From contig CAWJUH010000001.1 in NCBI GenBank assembly GCA_963846005.1, positions 744,001-808,000 of the forward strand: a DNA stretch of 64,000 bases. Direction: 5' to 3'. Origin of the DNA: CAVSUR01 sp963846005. GTDB lineage: Bacteria; Actinomycetota; Actinomycetes; Streptosporangiales; Streptosporangiaceae. The position numbers were made by a program, and so were the translations under genes. This document shows, in pieces, positions 17,349 through 25,602 of the stretch. Every line of letters begins with the position of its first letter. Positions within the stretch are counted from its first letter, which is position 1. Below the pieces are notes generated by a model. It was given only the letters and a program-made list of their open reading frames with translations, had not been told where the DNA came from and did not search any database.

Positions 17349-17400
17349 GAGAAATCAGAGAGGCAACAAGCCCGGCGCGCTCAGACCGTTCCGGGATCGC

Positions 17401-17438
17401 AAGAGGCCCGGCCGGGCCAGTCCCCGGCCGGGCCTCTT
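17401..17438 (+). terminator. Strong terminator hairpin after the MFS gene
   Basis: A perfect 16-bp inverted repeat: AAGAGGCCCGGCCGGG at 17401-17416 and its complement at 17423-17438, with a 6-base loop and TTCG on the 3' side. It starts about 50 bases after the exporter stop codon. Confidence 0.85.
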
Positions 17439-17478
17439 CGGCACGAGGCCGTCCGCGGACCTGCGGCTGAGCATGGGA

Positions 17479-17509
17479 GGAGCCCCGCCGCACGTCGCGG
17501 CGGGGCTCC
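17479..17509. repeat. GC hairpin, copy A
   Basis: GGAGCCCCGCCGC (17479-17491), loop ACGTC, GCGGCGGGGCTCC (17497-17509): a perfect 13-bp stem. The same stem recurs 123 bases downstream with a different loop. It lies in the gene-free stretch between the MFS gene and tRNA-Asn. It may be a stacked terminator or a small repeated element. Confidence 0.8.
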
Positions 17510-17601
17510 CGGGTCCCCAGTGCGGCTGACGTTACCGGGCCAAGCTGGGGACAGCCTGAATGCGCGCTGAGGCCAGGCTGTTAGCCGGCGTGCTGCTGGA
17601 A

Positions 17602-17633
17602 GGAGCCCCGCCGCTTTATCGCGGCGGGGCTCC
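17602..17633. repeat. GC hairpin, copy B
   Basis: The stem is identical to copy A (GGAGCCCCGCCGC at 17602-17614, its complement at 17621-17633) with an A/T-rich loop TTTATC. The flanks also match (CCCGG after the stem in both). No coding region lies between the two copies. Confidence 0.8.
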
Positions 17634-17806
17634 CGGAAACCCCAGCAGTATTGGCCTACCCGCCATTCCTGGGTGAAACACGGGCGCGCATGCCGCCCGC
17701 CTCCCGGCCCGGCCGGCGCGCCGGGAGGGGCGCCTTCCGGCGCGCCGGGAGGGTGCCTTCCGGCGGCCTGAATCAGGGCTTCGACCTGGGCGAACTTACG
17801 TCGGTC
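17634..17806. other. Gene-free stretch with a 24-bp near-tandem repeat
   Basis: Downstream side of tRNA-Asn. Bases 17715-17738 and 17739-17761 are near-identical units (GGCGCGCCGGGAGGG then CGCCTTCC or TGCCTTCC; 24 and 23 bases), both containing the palindrome GGCGCGCC. No open frame with convincing protein character is present. Confidence 0.6.
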
Positions 17807-17882
17807 TGGCTCCCGCGATAGGACTCGAACCTATAACCTGCCGGTTAACAGCCGGACGCTCTGCCGATTGAGCTACGCGGGA
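17807..17882 (-). tRNA. tRNA-Asn (GTT)
   Basis: Read on the minus strand, the cloverleaf starts TCCCGCG and closes with CGCGGGA, discriminator G and an encoded CCA (17807-17809). The D arm is GCTC...GAGC, the anticodon loop CTGTTAA has anticodon GTT, and the T arm is ATAGG-TTCGAGT-CCTAT. The outer pair of the anticodon stem is a T/C mismatch, slightly unusual. It lies downstream of the exporter terminators and divergent from the YtxH-like gene. Confidence 0.96.
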
Positions 17883-18059
17883 TGGCGCGACTCCGTCGCG
17901 CGGACCCGTGGGTCCTGGCGCAACCGCGTCGCCGGACCACACTAGCGTACCCGCACCGCTGGCGCGGCCGGGCGCCGCGGCCGGGGCGGCGCATAATGCC
18001 CGGCCAGCCGGGCATGACCGAAGCAACCGCGATCGGCTCGACATGATTGGGGAGATCTC

Positions 18060-18404
18060 ATGCACGGCTACCGGGTCACTTTCCTCGCCGGCCTGGCCAC
18101 CGGATACGTGCTCGGTGCCCGGGCGGGCCGTGAGCGCTACGAGCAGATCAAGAAGCTGGCCCGCACCGCGTCCGAGCACCCGGCGGTGCAGCAGGCGGCC
18201 GGCGCGCTGCAGGCCCAGGCGGCCGGGGCCGCGAGCACGGCCAAATCCAAGATCACCGACGGGCTGCAGCAGCGGGCCGCGGACGCGCGGCAGAAGGTCT
18301 CCGGCAAGCTGCCGGGCCGGCGGGACGGCAGCGGAGACGGGCCCGGCGGCGGGCACCCCCTCGTCGCCGCCAATGGCCATGCCGAGCACGACGGCTTCCA
18401 CTGA
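18060..18404 (+). CDS. YtxH-like small protein
   Basis: 114 residues from ATG 18060 after TTGGGGAG. An N-terminal hydrophobic segment with FLAGLATGYVLGARAGRERYEQI resembles the short membrane anchor of YtxH-type proteins. A long Ala/Gln/Lys helix (coiled-coil-like, residues 35-80) and a polar tail follow. Proteins of this look are often found beside rpoD/dnaG in actinomycetes and are sometimes misnamed as oxidases. No enzymatic motif is visible. Confidence 0.8.
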   Translation: MHGYRVTFLAGLATGYVLGARAGRERYEQIKKLARTASEHPAVQQAAGALQAQAAGAASTAKSKITDGLQQRAADARQKVSGKLPGRRDGSGDGPGGGHPLVAANGHAEHDGFH

Positions 18405-18478
18405 CCCAGCTGACGCTGCCGGCCTGAGCTAACCGGCGGCCCGCTGCGACGCGGGCCGGCTGGCCAGCTGAGCCGCGG

Positions 18479-19636
<1,158 letters not shown>

Positions 19637-19728
19637 GCAGACAGTCTGCGCCAGGAATGGGGGCTTAAAGGGATCTAATATTGTCACCTTGGCGCTAGTG
19701 CCTTTGCGAGCAGGTCGTGTGCATGCCG

Positions 19729-21852
19729 CTACAGAGCGCCCGCGGCCCGCTCCGAAAGCACCTTGCGCCGCTGCTCCAGCCCGACCAGGTCACCGAACAT
19801 CCGGTTGAACTCGCTCTGCTGGTCAACCGGGTTGAGCCGCTGCAAGCGCGACTTGGTCACCGCGATCCGGCGGCTGACCGCCAGCTCCTCCACCCGGACC
19901 AGGACCGCATCGGCGTAGCGCTCGTCCGGCTCGCTGTCGCTGCCCGGGGCGTGCAGCGCGTCCACGGCCAGCTCGGTGACCATTCCCGAGATCCGGTCGT
20001 CGGGCGCGGTCGCGCGCAGCCGCCCGGCCCACTCCCGGCCGCTGCCGCCCGTGCCGGTGCCGCCGCAGGCGGCGATGACGGCGACCACGGCCCGGTGCAC
20101 CGGCGCGGTGAACGACTCGGCGCCGAGCGCGTCGAATCCCGGCCCGCACAGCGCCGGTCGCTGGATCGCGAGCTTGAGCGCCTCGCGCTCCAGCTGGATG
20201 ACCGGGTCGCGCGGGTCGTAGGGCGGCTCGGGGGGCCGGGGCCTGGGCACGGCCACGGCCGGGCCGTCACCGTCCGGGCCGCCCGCGCCGGACGATCCGG
20301 CCGGGCCAGTCCGGCCGGCCAGGCCGTCCCGGCCCGGCTCGCCCGCCGGGGCGGGCCGCTGCCCGGCGCCGCGGCCGTAGCCGCCGTTGGCCGCCGGGGC
20401 GGGGCCGCGGCCCGCGCCGTAGGGCGGCCCGGGCCACGGCCGTCCGGTCAGGCCCGGTCCGCTGGCCCGCGGCCCGCCGGGGCGGGCCGGCCCGCCGCGG
20501 CCGCCGCGCTGCCGGCGCGCTGCCTCGCCCGCGTGCGCCCGGACCCGGGCCAGCACGAAATCCTCGTCCAGCATGCCGAGCCAGCGGTCCAGGCTGATCG
20601 CGTACCGGTCCCGCAGCCCGCGGTCCTTGATCCGGCTCACGATCGGGGCGGCCGCGTCGAGCGCGGCCAGCTGGCCTTCGTTGGACTCCAGGTCGTGCTG
20701 GGACAGCTCGCTGCGGATGGCGAATTCGAACACCGGCACCCGGCTGGCGACCAGGTCCCGCACCGCCGCCTCGCCCTGGGCCAGCCGCAGGTCACACGGG
20801 TCCAGGCCGTCGGCCTGCACGGCGACGAAGGTCTGGGTGACGAACTTCTCCTCCAGGCCGAACGCGCGCAGCGCCGCCTTGCGCCCGGCTGCGTCCCCGT
20901 CGAAGGTGAAGATCACCTCGCCGCGGAACTGGCTGTCGTCCATCAGCAGCCGCCGCAAGATCGTGATGTGGCCTTCGCCGAACGAAGTGCCGCTGGTCGC
21001 GACGGCGGTGGTCACCCCGGACAGGTGGCAGGCCATCACGTCGGTGTAACCCTCGACGATGACCGCCTGCCGGCGCTGGGCGATGTCGCGCTTGGCCAGG
21101 TCCGCGCCGTAGAGCACCCGGCTCTTCTTGAACAGCTCGGTCTCGGGCGTGTTCAGGTACTTCGGGCCGTCGTCGTCGGCGCGCAGCTTGCGCGCCCCGA
21201 ACGCGATCACGTCGCCGCCCAGGTCCCTGATCGGCCAGATCAGCCGGCCGCGGAACCGGTCGATCACGCCGCGGCGGCCCTGGCTGCCGAGGCCGCCGGA
21301 CAGCAGCTCGGAGTCGGCGAAGCCGCGGCCGCGCAGATGCCGGGTCAGCGCGTCCCACTCGGCCGGGGCGTAGCCGACGCCGAAGCGCTGCGCGTCCTCG
21401 ATCGCGAAGCCCCGCCCGGACAGGAAGTCGCGGCCCGGCGCGGCGTCCGGGCCCAGCAGCGTCTCGGCGTAGAACGCGGCGGCGGCCTTGTGCGCCTCGA
21501 TCAGCCGGCGGCGCTGGCTCTGCTCGCGGCCGGGGACGTGCCCGCCCTGCTCGTAGCGCAGCTCGATGCCGGCCCGGGCGGCCAGCCGCTCGATCGCCTC
21601 GGTGAAGCTGAGACTGTCGATCTTCTGCACGAACTTGATGACGTCGCCGCCCTCGGTGCAGGAGAAGCAGTACCACAGCCCGCGGGCCGGGGTGACGTTG
21701 AACGACGGGGTCTTCTCCTCGTGGAACGGGCACAGCCCCTTGAGCGACCCGCCGCCCGCGCCGCGCAGCTGCAGGTACTCCCCCACGACCTCCTCGATCG
21801 GCGAGCGCTCGCGCACCAGCGCCAGGTCCTCGTCGCGGATCCGGCCTGCCAT
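19729..21852 (-). CDS. dnaG: DNA primase
   Basis: 707 residues from ATG 21852 with GGAGGCGG upstream. The N-terminal CHC2 zinc finger is LCPFHEEKTPSF...WYCFSCTEGGD. The RNA-polymerase core follows, with Toprim blocks IVEGYTDVMACHLSG and FTFDGDAAGRKAAL. A long Gly/Pro/Arg-rich linker (about residues 440-530) separates the core from the C-terminal helicase-binding domain. The linker is longer and less structured than in E. coli, as usual in actinomycetes. Synthesises RNA primers at the fork. Probably co-transcribed with rpoD. Confidence 0.97.
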   Translation of the reverse strand: MAGRIRDEDLALVRERSPIEEVVGEYLQLRGAGGGSLKGLCPFHEEKTPSFNVTPARGLWYCFSCTEGGDVIKFVQKIDSLSFTEAIERLAARAGIELRYEQGGHVPGREQSQRRRLIEAHKAAAAFYAETLLGPDAAPGRDFLSGRGFAIEDAQRFGVGYAPAEWDALTRHLRGRGFADSELLSGGLGSQGRRGVIDRFRGRLIWPIRDLGGDVIAFGARKLRADDDGPKYLNTPETELFKKSRVLYGADLAKRDIAQRRQAVIVEGYTDVMACHLSGVTTAVATSGTSFGEGHITILRRLLMDDSQFRGEVIFTFDGDAAGRKAALRAFGLEEKFVTQTFVAVQADGLDPCDLRLAQGEAAVRDLVASRVPVFEFAIRSELSQHDLESNEGQLAALDAAAPIVSRIKDRGLRDRYAISLDRWLGMLDEDFVLARVRAHAGEAARRQRGGRGGPARPGGPRASGPGLTGRPWPGPPYGAGRGPAPAANGGYGRGAGQRPAPAGEPGRDGLAGRTGPAGSSGAGGPDGDGPAVAVPRPRPPEPPYDPRDPVIQLEREALKLAIQRPALCGPGFDALGAESFTAPVHRAVVAVIAACGGTGTGGSGREWAGRLRATAPDDRISGMVTELAVDALHAPGSDSEPDERYADAVLVRVEELAVSRRIAVTKSRLQRLNPVDQQSEFNRMFGDLVGLEQRRKVLSERAAGAL

Positions 21853-21949
21853 CCACCGCCTCCGCTCTGCTCGCCCCGCCCGGCCAGGGCCGCCGATCAC
21901 CGCGCTCAGCATGGCTGCGCTCAGCCTGGCTGGCTCAGCGCTCGCTGCG

Positions 21950-21994
21950 CCCTGTCCCCGCTGGCCCTGTCCCCGCTGCGCCCTGTCCCCGCTG
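21950..21994. repeat. Short repeats in the dnaG leader
   Basis: Three copies of CCCTGTCCCCGCTG at 21950-21963, 21965-21978 and 21981-21994, spaced 15-16 bases apart, just upstream of dnaG in the divergent dnaG/HAD intergenic region. CTCAGC is also repeated nearby. Confidence 0.7.
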
Positions 21995-22197
21995 GGCACG
22001 GTGGCCCCGCTGCGCGCGGTCCGGTCGCGGCGAGTCTAGTGCCGTGCGCGGGCCCGCGCGGCCGGGCCGCCGAGGCCATCACCCTACGCGCCGCTGCCGA
22101 CGTTCCGGGCGCGGGCCGGCCGGGCTCCGCAGCGAGGCCGGGCCCGGCGGCGAACAGCCCGGCGGCCGGACCGGGACCGGCCTGGTAGCCTCCGGGC

Positions 22198-23025
22198 GTG
22201 GCTGGCCTGCTGGTGCTCTGGGATGTCGACTTCACCCTGATCAAGGCGGGGCCGGCCTGCCGCAAGCTGTACGAGATCGCGTTCGCGGACATGTTCGGCC
22301 CGGCCGAGCCGCCCGCGATGCCCCCGATGGCCGGCCGGACCGACCGGGCGATCGCGCTGGAGATGCTGGCCCGCGCCGGCCTGCCCGATCCGCTGGCGCG
22401 GGTCGCGGCCTGGCAGGCACTGATGGCCGCGCACGCGCCCGAGGTCCAAGACCTGGTCCGCACCGGCGGCCGGGTGCTGCCCGGGGCCGCCGAGGCGCTG
22501 GCCGCGGTGAGCCTGGCGGCCGCGCGGGCGGCGGACGGGGCCGCGGCCGGCGGCCGGGACGGAGCGAGCCGCCGGAACGGGCCGGTGGTCCAGTCCGTGC
22601 TGACCGGCAACATCCGCGAGCTGGCCGACGTCAAGCTGGGCGCGCTCGGCCTGAGCCGGTACCTCGACCTGGAGGCCGGCGCCTACGGCAGCGTCAGCGA
22701 GGTCCGGGCCGATCTGGTCGCGGTGGCCCGCGGCAACGCCGCCGCCCGGTACCAGGCCGACTTCGCCGGGCCCGCCACCGTGCTGGTCGGCGACACGCCG
22801 CTGGACGTGGAGGCCGCGCTGGTGACCGGCGCCCGCGCCGTCGGCGTGGCCACCGGTGCCTTCACCCCCGCCGACCTGGCCGAGTCCGGCGCGCACGCGG
22901 TCCTGCCCGACCTCACTGACACCCCGGCCGTCCTGTCCGCTATCGCCGGCCCGGGCGCGGACGGCCTTTTCCATGATCTCGGTAACCTTTCAGGCCCAGC
23001 TGCGGAAAAGTTACCGAGATCATGA
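22198..23025 (+). CDS. HAD-superfamily phosphatase (phosphoglycolate phosphatase-like)
   Basis: 275 residues from GTG 22198. Motif I LWDVDFTLI carries the nucleophile and general-acid Asp. Motif II is VLTGN and motif IV is VLVGDTPLDVEAAL. A helical cap follows motif I (residues 20-95). An Ala/Gly-rich insertion lies before motif II. Likely a small-molecule phosphatase; the glycolate-phosphate assignment is by similarity only. The last 18 codons run through a 53-base palindromic element, so the original C-terminus may have been altered. Confidence 0.88.
   Translation: MAGLLVLWDVDFTLIKAGPACRKLYEIAFADMFGPAEPPAMPPMAGRTDRAIALEMLARAGLPDPLARVAAWQALMAAHAPEVQDLVRTGGRVLPGAAEALAAVSLAAARAADGAAAGGRDGASRRNGPVVQSVLTGNIRELADVKLGALGLSRYLDLEAGAYGSVSEVRADLVAVARGNAAARYQADFAGPATVLVGDTPLDVEAALVTGARAVGVATGAFTPADLAESGAHAVLPDLTDTPAVLSAIAGPGADGLFHDLGNLSGPAAEKLPRS
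22972..23024. repeat. Long inverted repeat between convergent genes
   Basis: CATGATCTCGGTAAC (22972-22986) and GTTACCGAGATCATG (23010-23024) are perfect 15-bp arms around a 23-base centre. It overlaps the 3' end of the HAD gene and stops 20 bases before the convergent reductase stop. It is A/T-richer than its surroundings. A bidirectional terminator or a REP-like dispersed element are both possible. Confidence 0.8.
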
Positions 23026-23043
23026 ACGCCCGGCCGGCGCGGC

Positions 23044-24273
23044 TCAGCCGAGCAGGTCGGGCAGCGGGACGGACGGGTCGGTGAGCCGGGATTCCGTCAC
23101 TGGGCGGCCGGCCTTGATCAGGTCCTGGATGTCGTCGCTGACGTCCCACACGTTCACGTTCATGCCGGCCACCACCGCGCCGCCGTGCAGCCAGAACGCG
23201 ATGAACTCGCCGGACTCCCGGTCGCCGCGGTAGGCCACCTTGTCGTAGTGACCGGGCTCCGGCAGCCCGGCGCACTCCATCCCGAGGTCGTACTGATCGC
23301 TGAAGAAGTACGGCACCCAGTCGTAGGAGACCTGCTGGCCCAGCATGGACCGGGCCGCGGCCGGGCCGCCGGTCAGCGCGTTGGCCCAGTGCTCGACCCG
23401 GACCCGGCGGCGGAGCACCGGGCTGTCGAAGAAGGCAACGTCGCCGGCCGCGAAGATGTCGGTGTCCGAGCTGCGCAGCGCGGCGTCCACCTCGATGCCG
23501 TTGCTGACGTCCAGGCCGGCCTGCGCGGCGAACGTCGAGTTCGGCGCCACGCCGACCCCGACGATGACCACGTCGGCGGGCAGCCGGCGGCCGGCCGAGG
23601 TGACCACCTGGCCGACCTGGGCGCCGTGGCCGGCGAACTCGGTGACGCCCTCGCCGAAGGCGAAGGTGACGCCGTGGCGGCGGTGCAGGTCAGCAAAGTA
23701 CCCGCCGACCTCGGGGCCGACCGAGCGCTGCAGCGCCCCGGTCTCCGGCTCGACGACCGTGACCTCGCAGTCGTAGTGCCGGGCCGCGGCCGCGGCTTCC
23801 AGGCCGATCCAGCCCGCCCCGACGACCACGACCCGGCCGCCGGGCTTCAGCGCGGCCTGCAGCCGCTCCGAGTCCCCGAGGGTGCGCAGGTAGTGCACGC
23901 CGTTCAGGTCGCCGCCGGGCACGTCCAGGTGCCGCGGCGAGGCGCCGGTGGCGATGAGCAGCTTGTCGTAGCCGACGGTCGCGCCGCCGGCCAGCCCGAC
24001 GGTGTGCCCGGCCCGGTCCAGCGACGTCACCGCCGCTCCCGTCTGCAGGTCCACCTGGTGCTCTGCGTACCAGCCCGGCTCGTGCACGTAGGCCGAGCCG
24101 GGCTCGTCGCTGCCGAGCAGCAGGCCCTTGGACAGCGGCGGCCGCTCGTAGGGGCGGTCCTCCTCGGCGCCGATGAGCACGACGCTGCCGGTGAAGCCCT
24201 CTTCCCGGAGGGTCTCCGCGGCCTTGGCGCCGGCCAGGCTGGCCCCGGCGATCACAAAGGTTCCCTCGGGCAT
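23044..24273 (-). CDS. NAD(P)H-dependent ferredoxin/rhodocoxin reductase-type flavoprotein
   Basis: 409 residues from ATG 24273 with GGAAGGAG upstream. Two Rossmann folds: FAD-binding IAGASLAGAKAAETLR at the N-terminus and NAD(P)H-binding VVVVGAGWIGLEAAAAAR near residue 148. The second FAD contact is TDIFAAGDVAFF. The C-terminal reductase domain includes VPYFFSDQYDLGMECAG. This family passes electrons from NAD(P)H to 2Fe-2S ferredoxins that feed P450s or dioxygenases; no such partner is in the window. It is convergent with the HAD gene across the palindrome. Confidence 0.92.
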   Translation of the reverse strand: MPEGTFVIAGASLAGAKAAETLREEGFTGSVVLIGAEEDRPYERPPLSKGLLLGSDEPGSAYVHEPGWYAEHQVDLQTGAAVTSLDRAGHTVGLAGGATVGYDKLLIATGASPRHLDVPGGDLNGVHYLRTLGDSERLQAALKPGGRVVVVGAGWIGLEAAAAARHYDCEVTVVEPETGALQRSVGPEVGGYFADLHRRHGVTFAFGEGVTEFAGHGAQVGQVVTSAGRRLPADVVIVGVGVAPNSTFAAQAGLDVSNGIEVDAALRSSDTDIFAAGDVAFFDSPVLRRRVRVEHWANALTGGPAAARSMLGQQVSYDWVPYFFSDQYDLGMECAGLPEPGHYDKVAYRGDRESGEFIAFWLHGGAVVAGMNVNVWDVSDDIQDLIKAGRPVTESRLTDPSVPLPDLLG

Positions 24274-24333
24274 GACGCGCTCCTTCCGGTGACCGGGGCC
24301 GGCCGCCTGCCGGCCGGCTGCGGCCGGCGCAGG

Positions 24334-25602
24334 CTAGACCGGCCCGGCCGGGCCGACCGGCCGCGCCTCCCGGCACAGCCGGGCGTGCCAGGCGGCCGCC
24401 GACACATCCGTGAGCGAAGCTATCTGGTCCACGACCACGCGCAGCCGGGCAGGGTCGGACTCCGCCGCCGCGAACGCGGGCGCGAACATCGGGTCCAGCG
24501 TCCCCGGTGCGCCGGCCAGCACCGCCGCGGCCAGCTCGGCAATGATCTCGCGCTCGCGGGCCTGTACCTGCGCGGCGCCCGCCCGGCTCATTACGTACAG
24601 CTCGGTGACCGCCTTGAGCAGCGCGCACTCCAGCCGGGCCCGGTCCGGCACGGTCAGGCTGGCGGCGTAGCGGGTCAGCGCGGGCGCCCCGTCGGGCCGG
24701 GTGGCCTGCTGCGCGGCCCGGCAGAACCGGCCGATCAGCTCGCTGGTCAGGTTCTTCAGCGCCGCCTGCGCGACCGGGCCGCCGTCGTAGGAGGCCGGCC
24801 AGCAGTCCAGTTCCAGCAGCTCGTCCAGCACCGCGCGCAGCCCGGCGGCGCTGGCGCTGCCGGGCGCGAGGTAGTGATCGGCGGCCAGCCGGGCGATCGC
24901 GTCCCGCTCGGCCGGGTCGGCCAGCCGCGCCAGCGTGATCAGGCCCGAGTGCAGGCCGTCCTCCAGGTCGTGCACCGAGTACGCCACGTCGTCGGCCCAG
25001 TCCATGACCTGGGCTTCCAGGCAGGACCTGTGCACCGGGGCGCCACGGCGGATCCAGCCGAAGATCTCCGCGTCCGCGGCGTAGGCGCCGTACTTGGCCG
25101 CGCCGGACCCGGTCCACGGGTACTTCAGGCTCGCGTCCAGCACCGCCCGGGTCAGGTTCAGGCCCGCCCCCGGGATCTTGGCTTCCAGCCGGGTCAGCAG
25201 CCGCAGGCTCTGCGCGTTGCCCTCGAAGCCGCCGCAGCCCGCGGCGAGAGCGGCGAGCGCCGTCTCGCCGTTGTGCCCGAACGGCGGGTGGCCGAGGTCG
25301 TGGGCCAGGCAGGCCGCGTCGACCAGGTCGGGGTCGCAGCCGAGCGCGGCGCCGAGCTCGCGGCCGATCTGCGCGCACTCCAGCGAGTGGGTGAGCCGGG
25401 TCCGGGTGAAGTCCCCCGACCCGACCTCGACGACCTGCGTCTTGGCCGCCAGCCGCCGCAGCGCGGCGCTGTGCAGCACCCGGGCGCGGTCCCGCTCGAA
25501 GGGACCGCGCCCGGTGCCGCGGGTCAGCTTGGGCGGCTCGGCGGCCCAGCGGGCCGTCGCGTGGCCGTCGTAGCGGGGGTAACCGTCTCCGGCGACGGTC
25601 AA
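24334..25602 (-). CDS. dgt: Deoxyguanosinetriphosphate triphosphohydrolase-like protein
   Basis: 422 residues from TTG 25602. HD-domain signature: RLTHSLECAQIG, then AHDLGHPPFGHNGE, then MDWADDVAYSVHDLED for the metal-binding residues. It hydrolyses dNTPs to deoxynucleoside and triphosphate. I chose TTG 25602 because its TTGA overlaps the TGA of ppdK and GGGAGCAG lies ten bases upstream, indicating translational coupling. Some in-frame codons extend further upstream inside ppdK but lack protein character. It lies upstream of the reductase gene on the same strand. Confidence 0.93.
   Translation of the reverse strand: MTVAGDGYPRYDGHATARWAAEPPKLTRGTGRGPFERDRARVLHSAALRRLAAKTQVVEVGSGDFTRTRLTHSLECAQIGRELGAALGCDPDLVDAACLAHDLGHPPFGHNGETALAALAAGCGGFEGNAQSLRLLTRLEAKIPGAGLNLTRAVLDASLKYPWTGSGAAKYGAYAADAEIFGWIRRGAPVHRSCLEAQVMDWADDVAYSVHDLEDGLHSGLITLARLADPAERDAIARLAADHYLAPGSASAAGLRAVLDELLELDCWPASYDGGPVAQAALKNLTSELIGRFCRAAQQATRPDGAPALTRYAASLTVPDRARLECALLKAVTELYVMSRAGAAQVQAREREIIAELAAAVLAGAPGTLDPMFAPAFAAAESDPARLRVVVDQIASLTDVSAAAWHARLCREARPVGPAGPV

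Noticed and set aside
17479..17633. Pair of identical hairpin stems considered as insertion-sequence ends
   Set aside because: No transposase or target-site duplication, only 123 bases apart; better explained as terminators or a local repeat.
19717..22188. An 823-codon plus-strand open frame opposite dnaG
   Set aside because: Antisense shadow of dnaG; no domain or start signal of its own.
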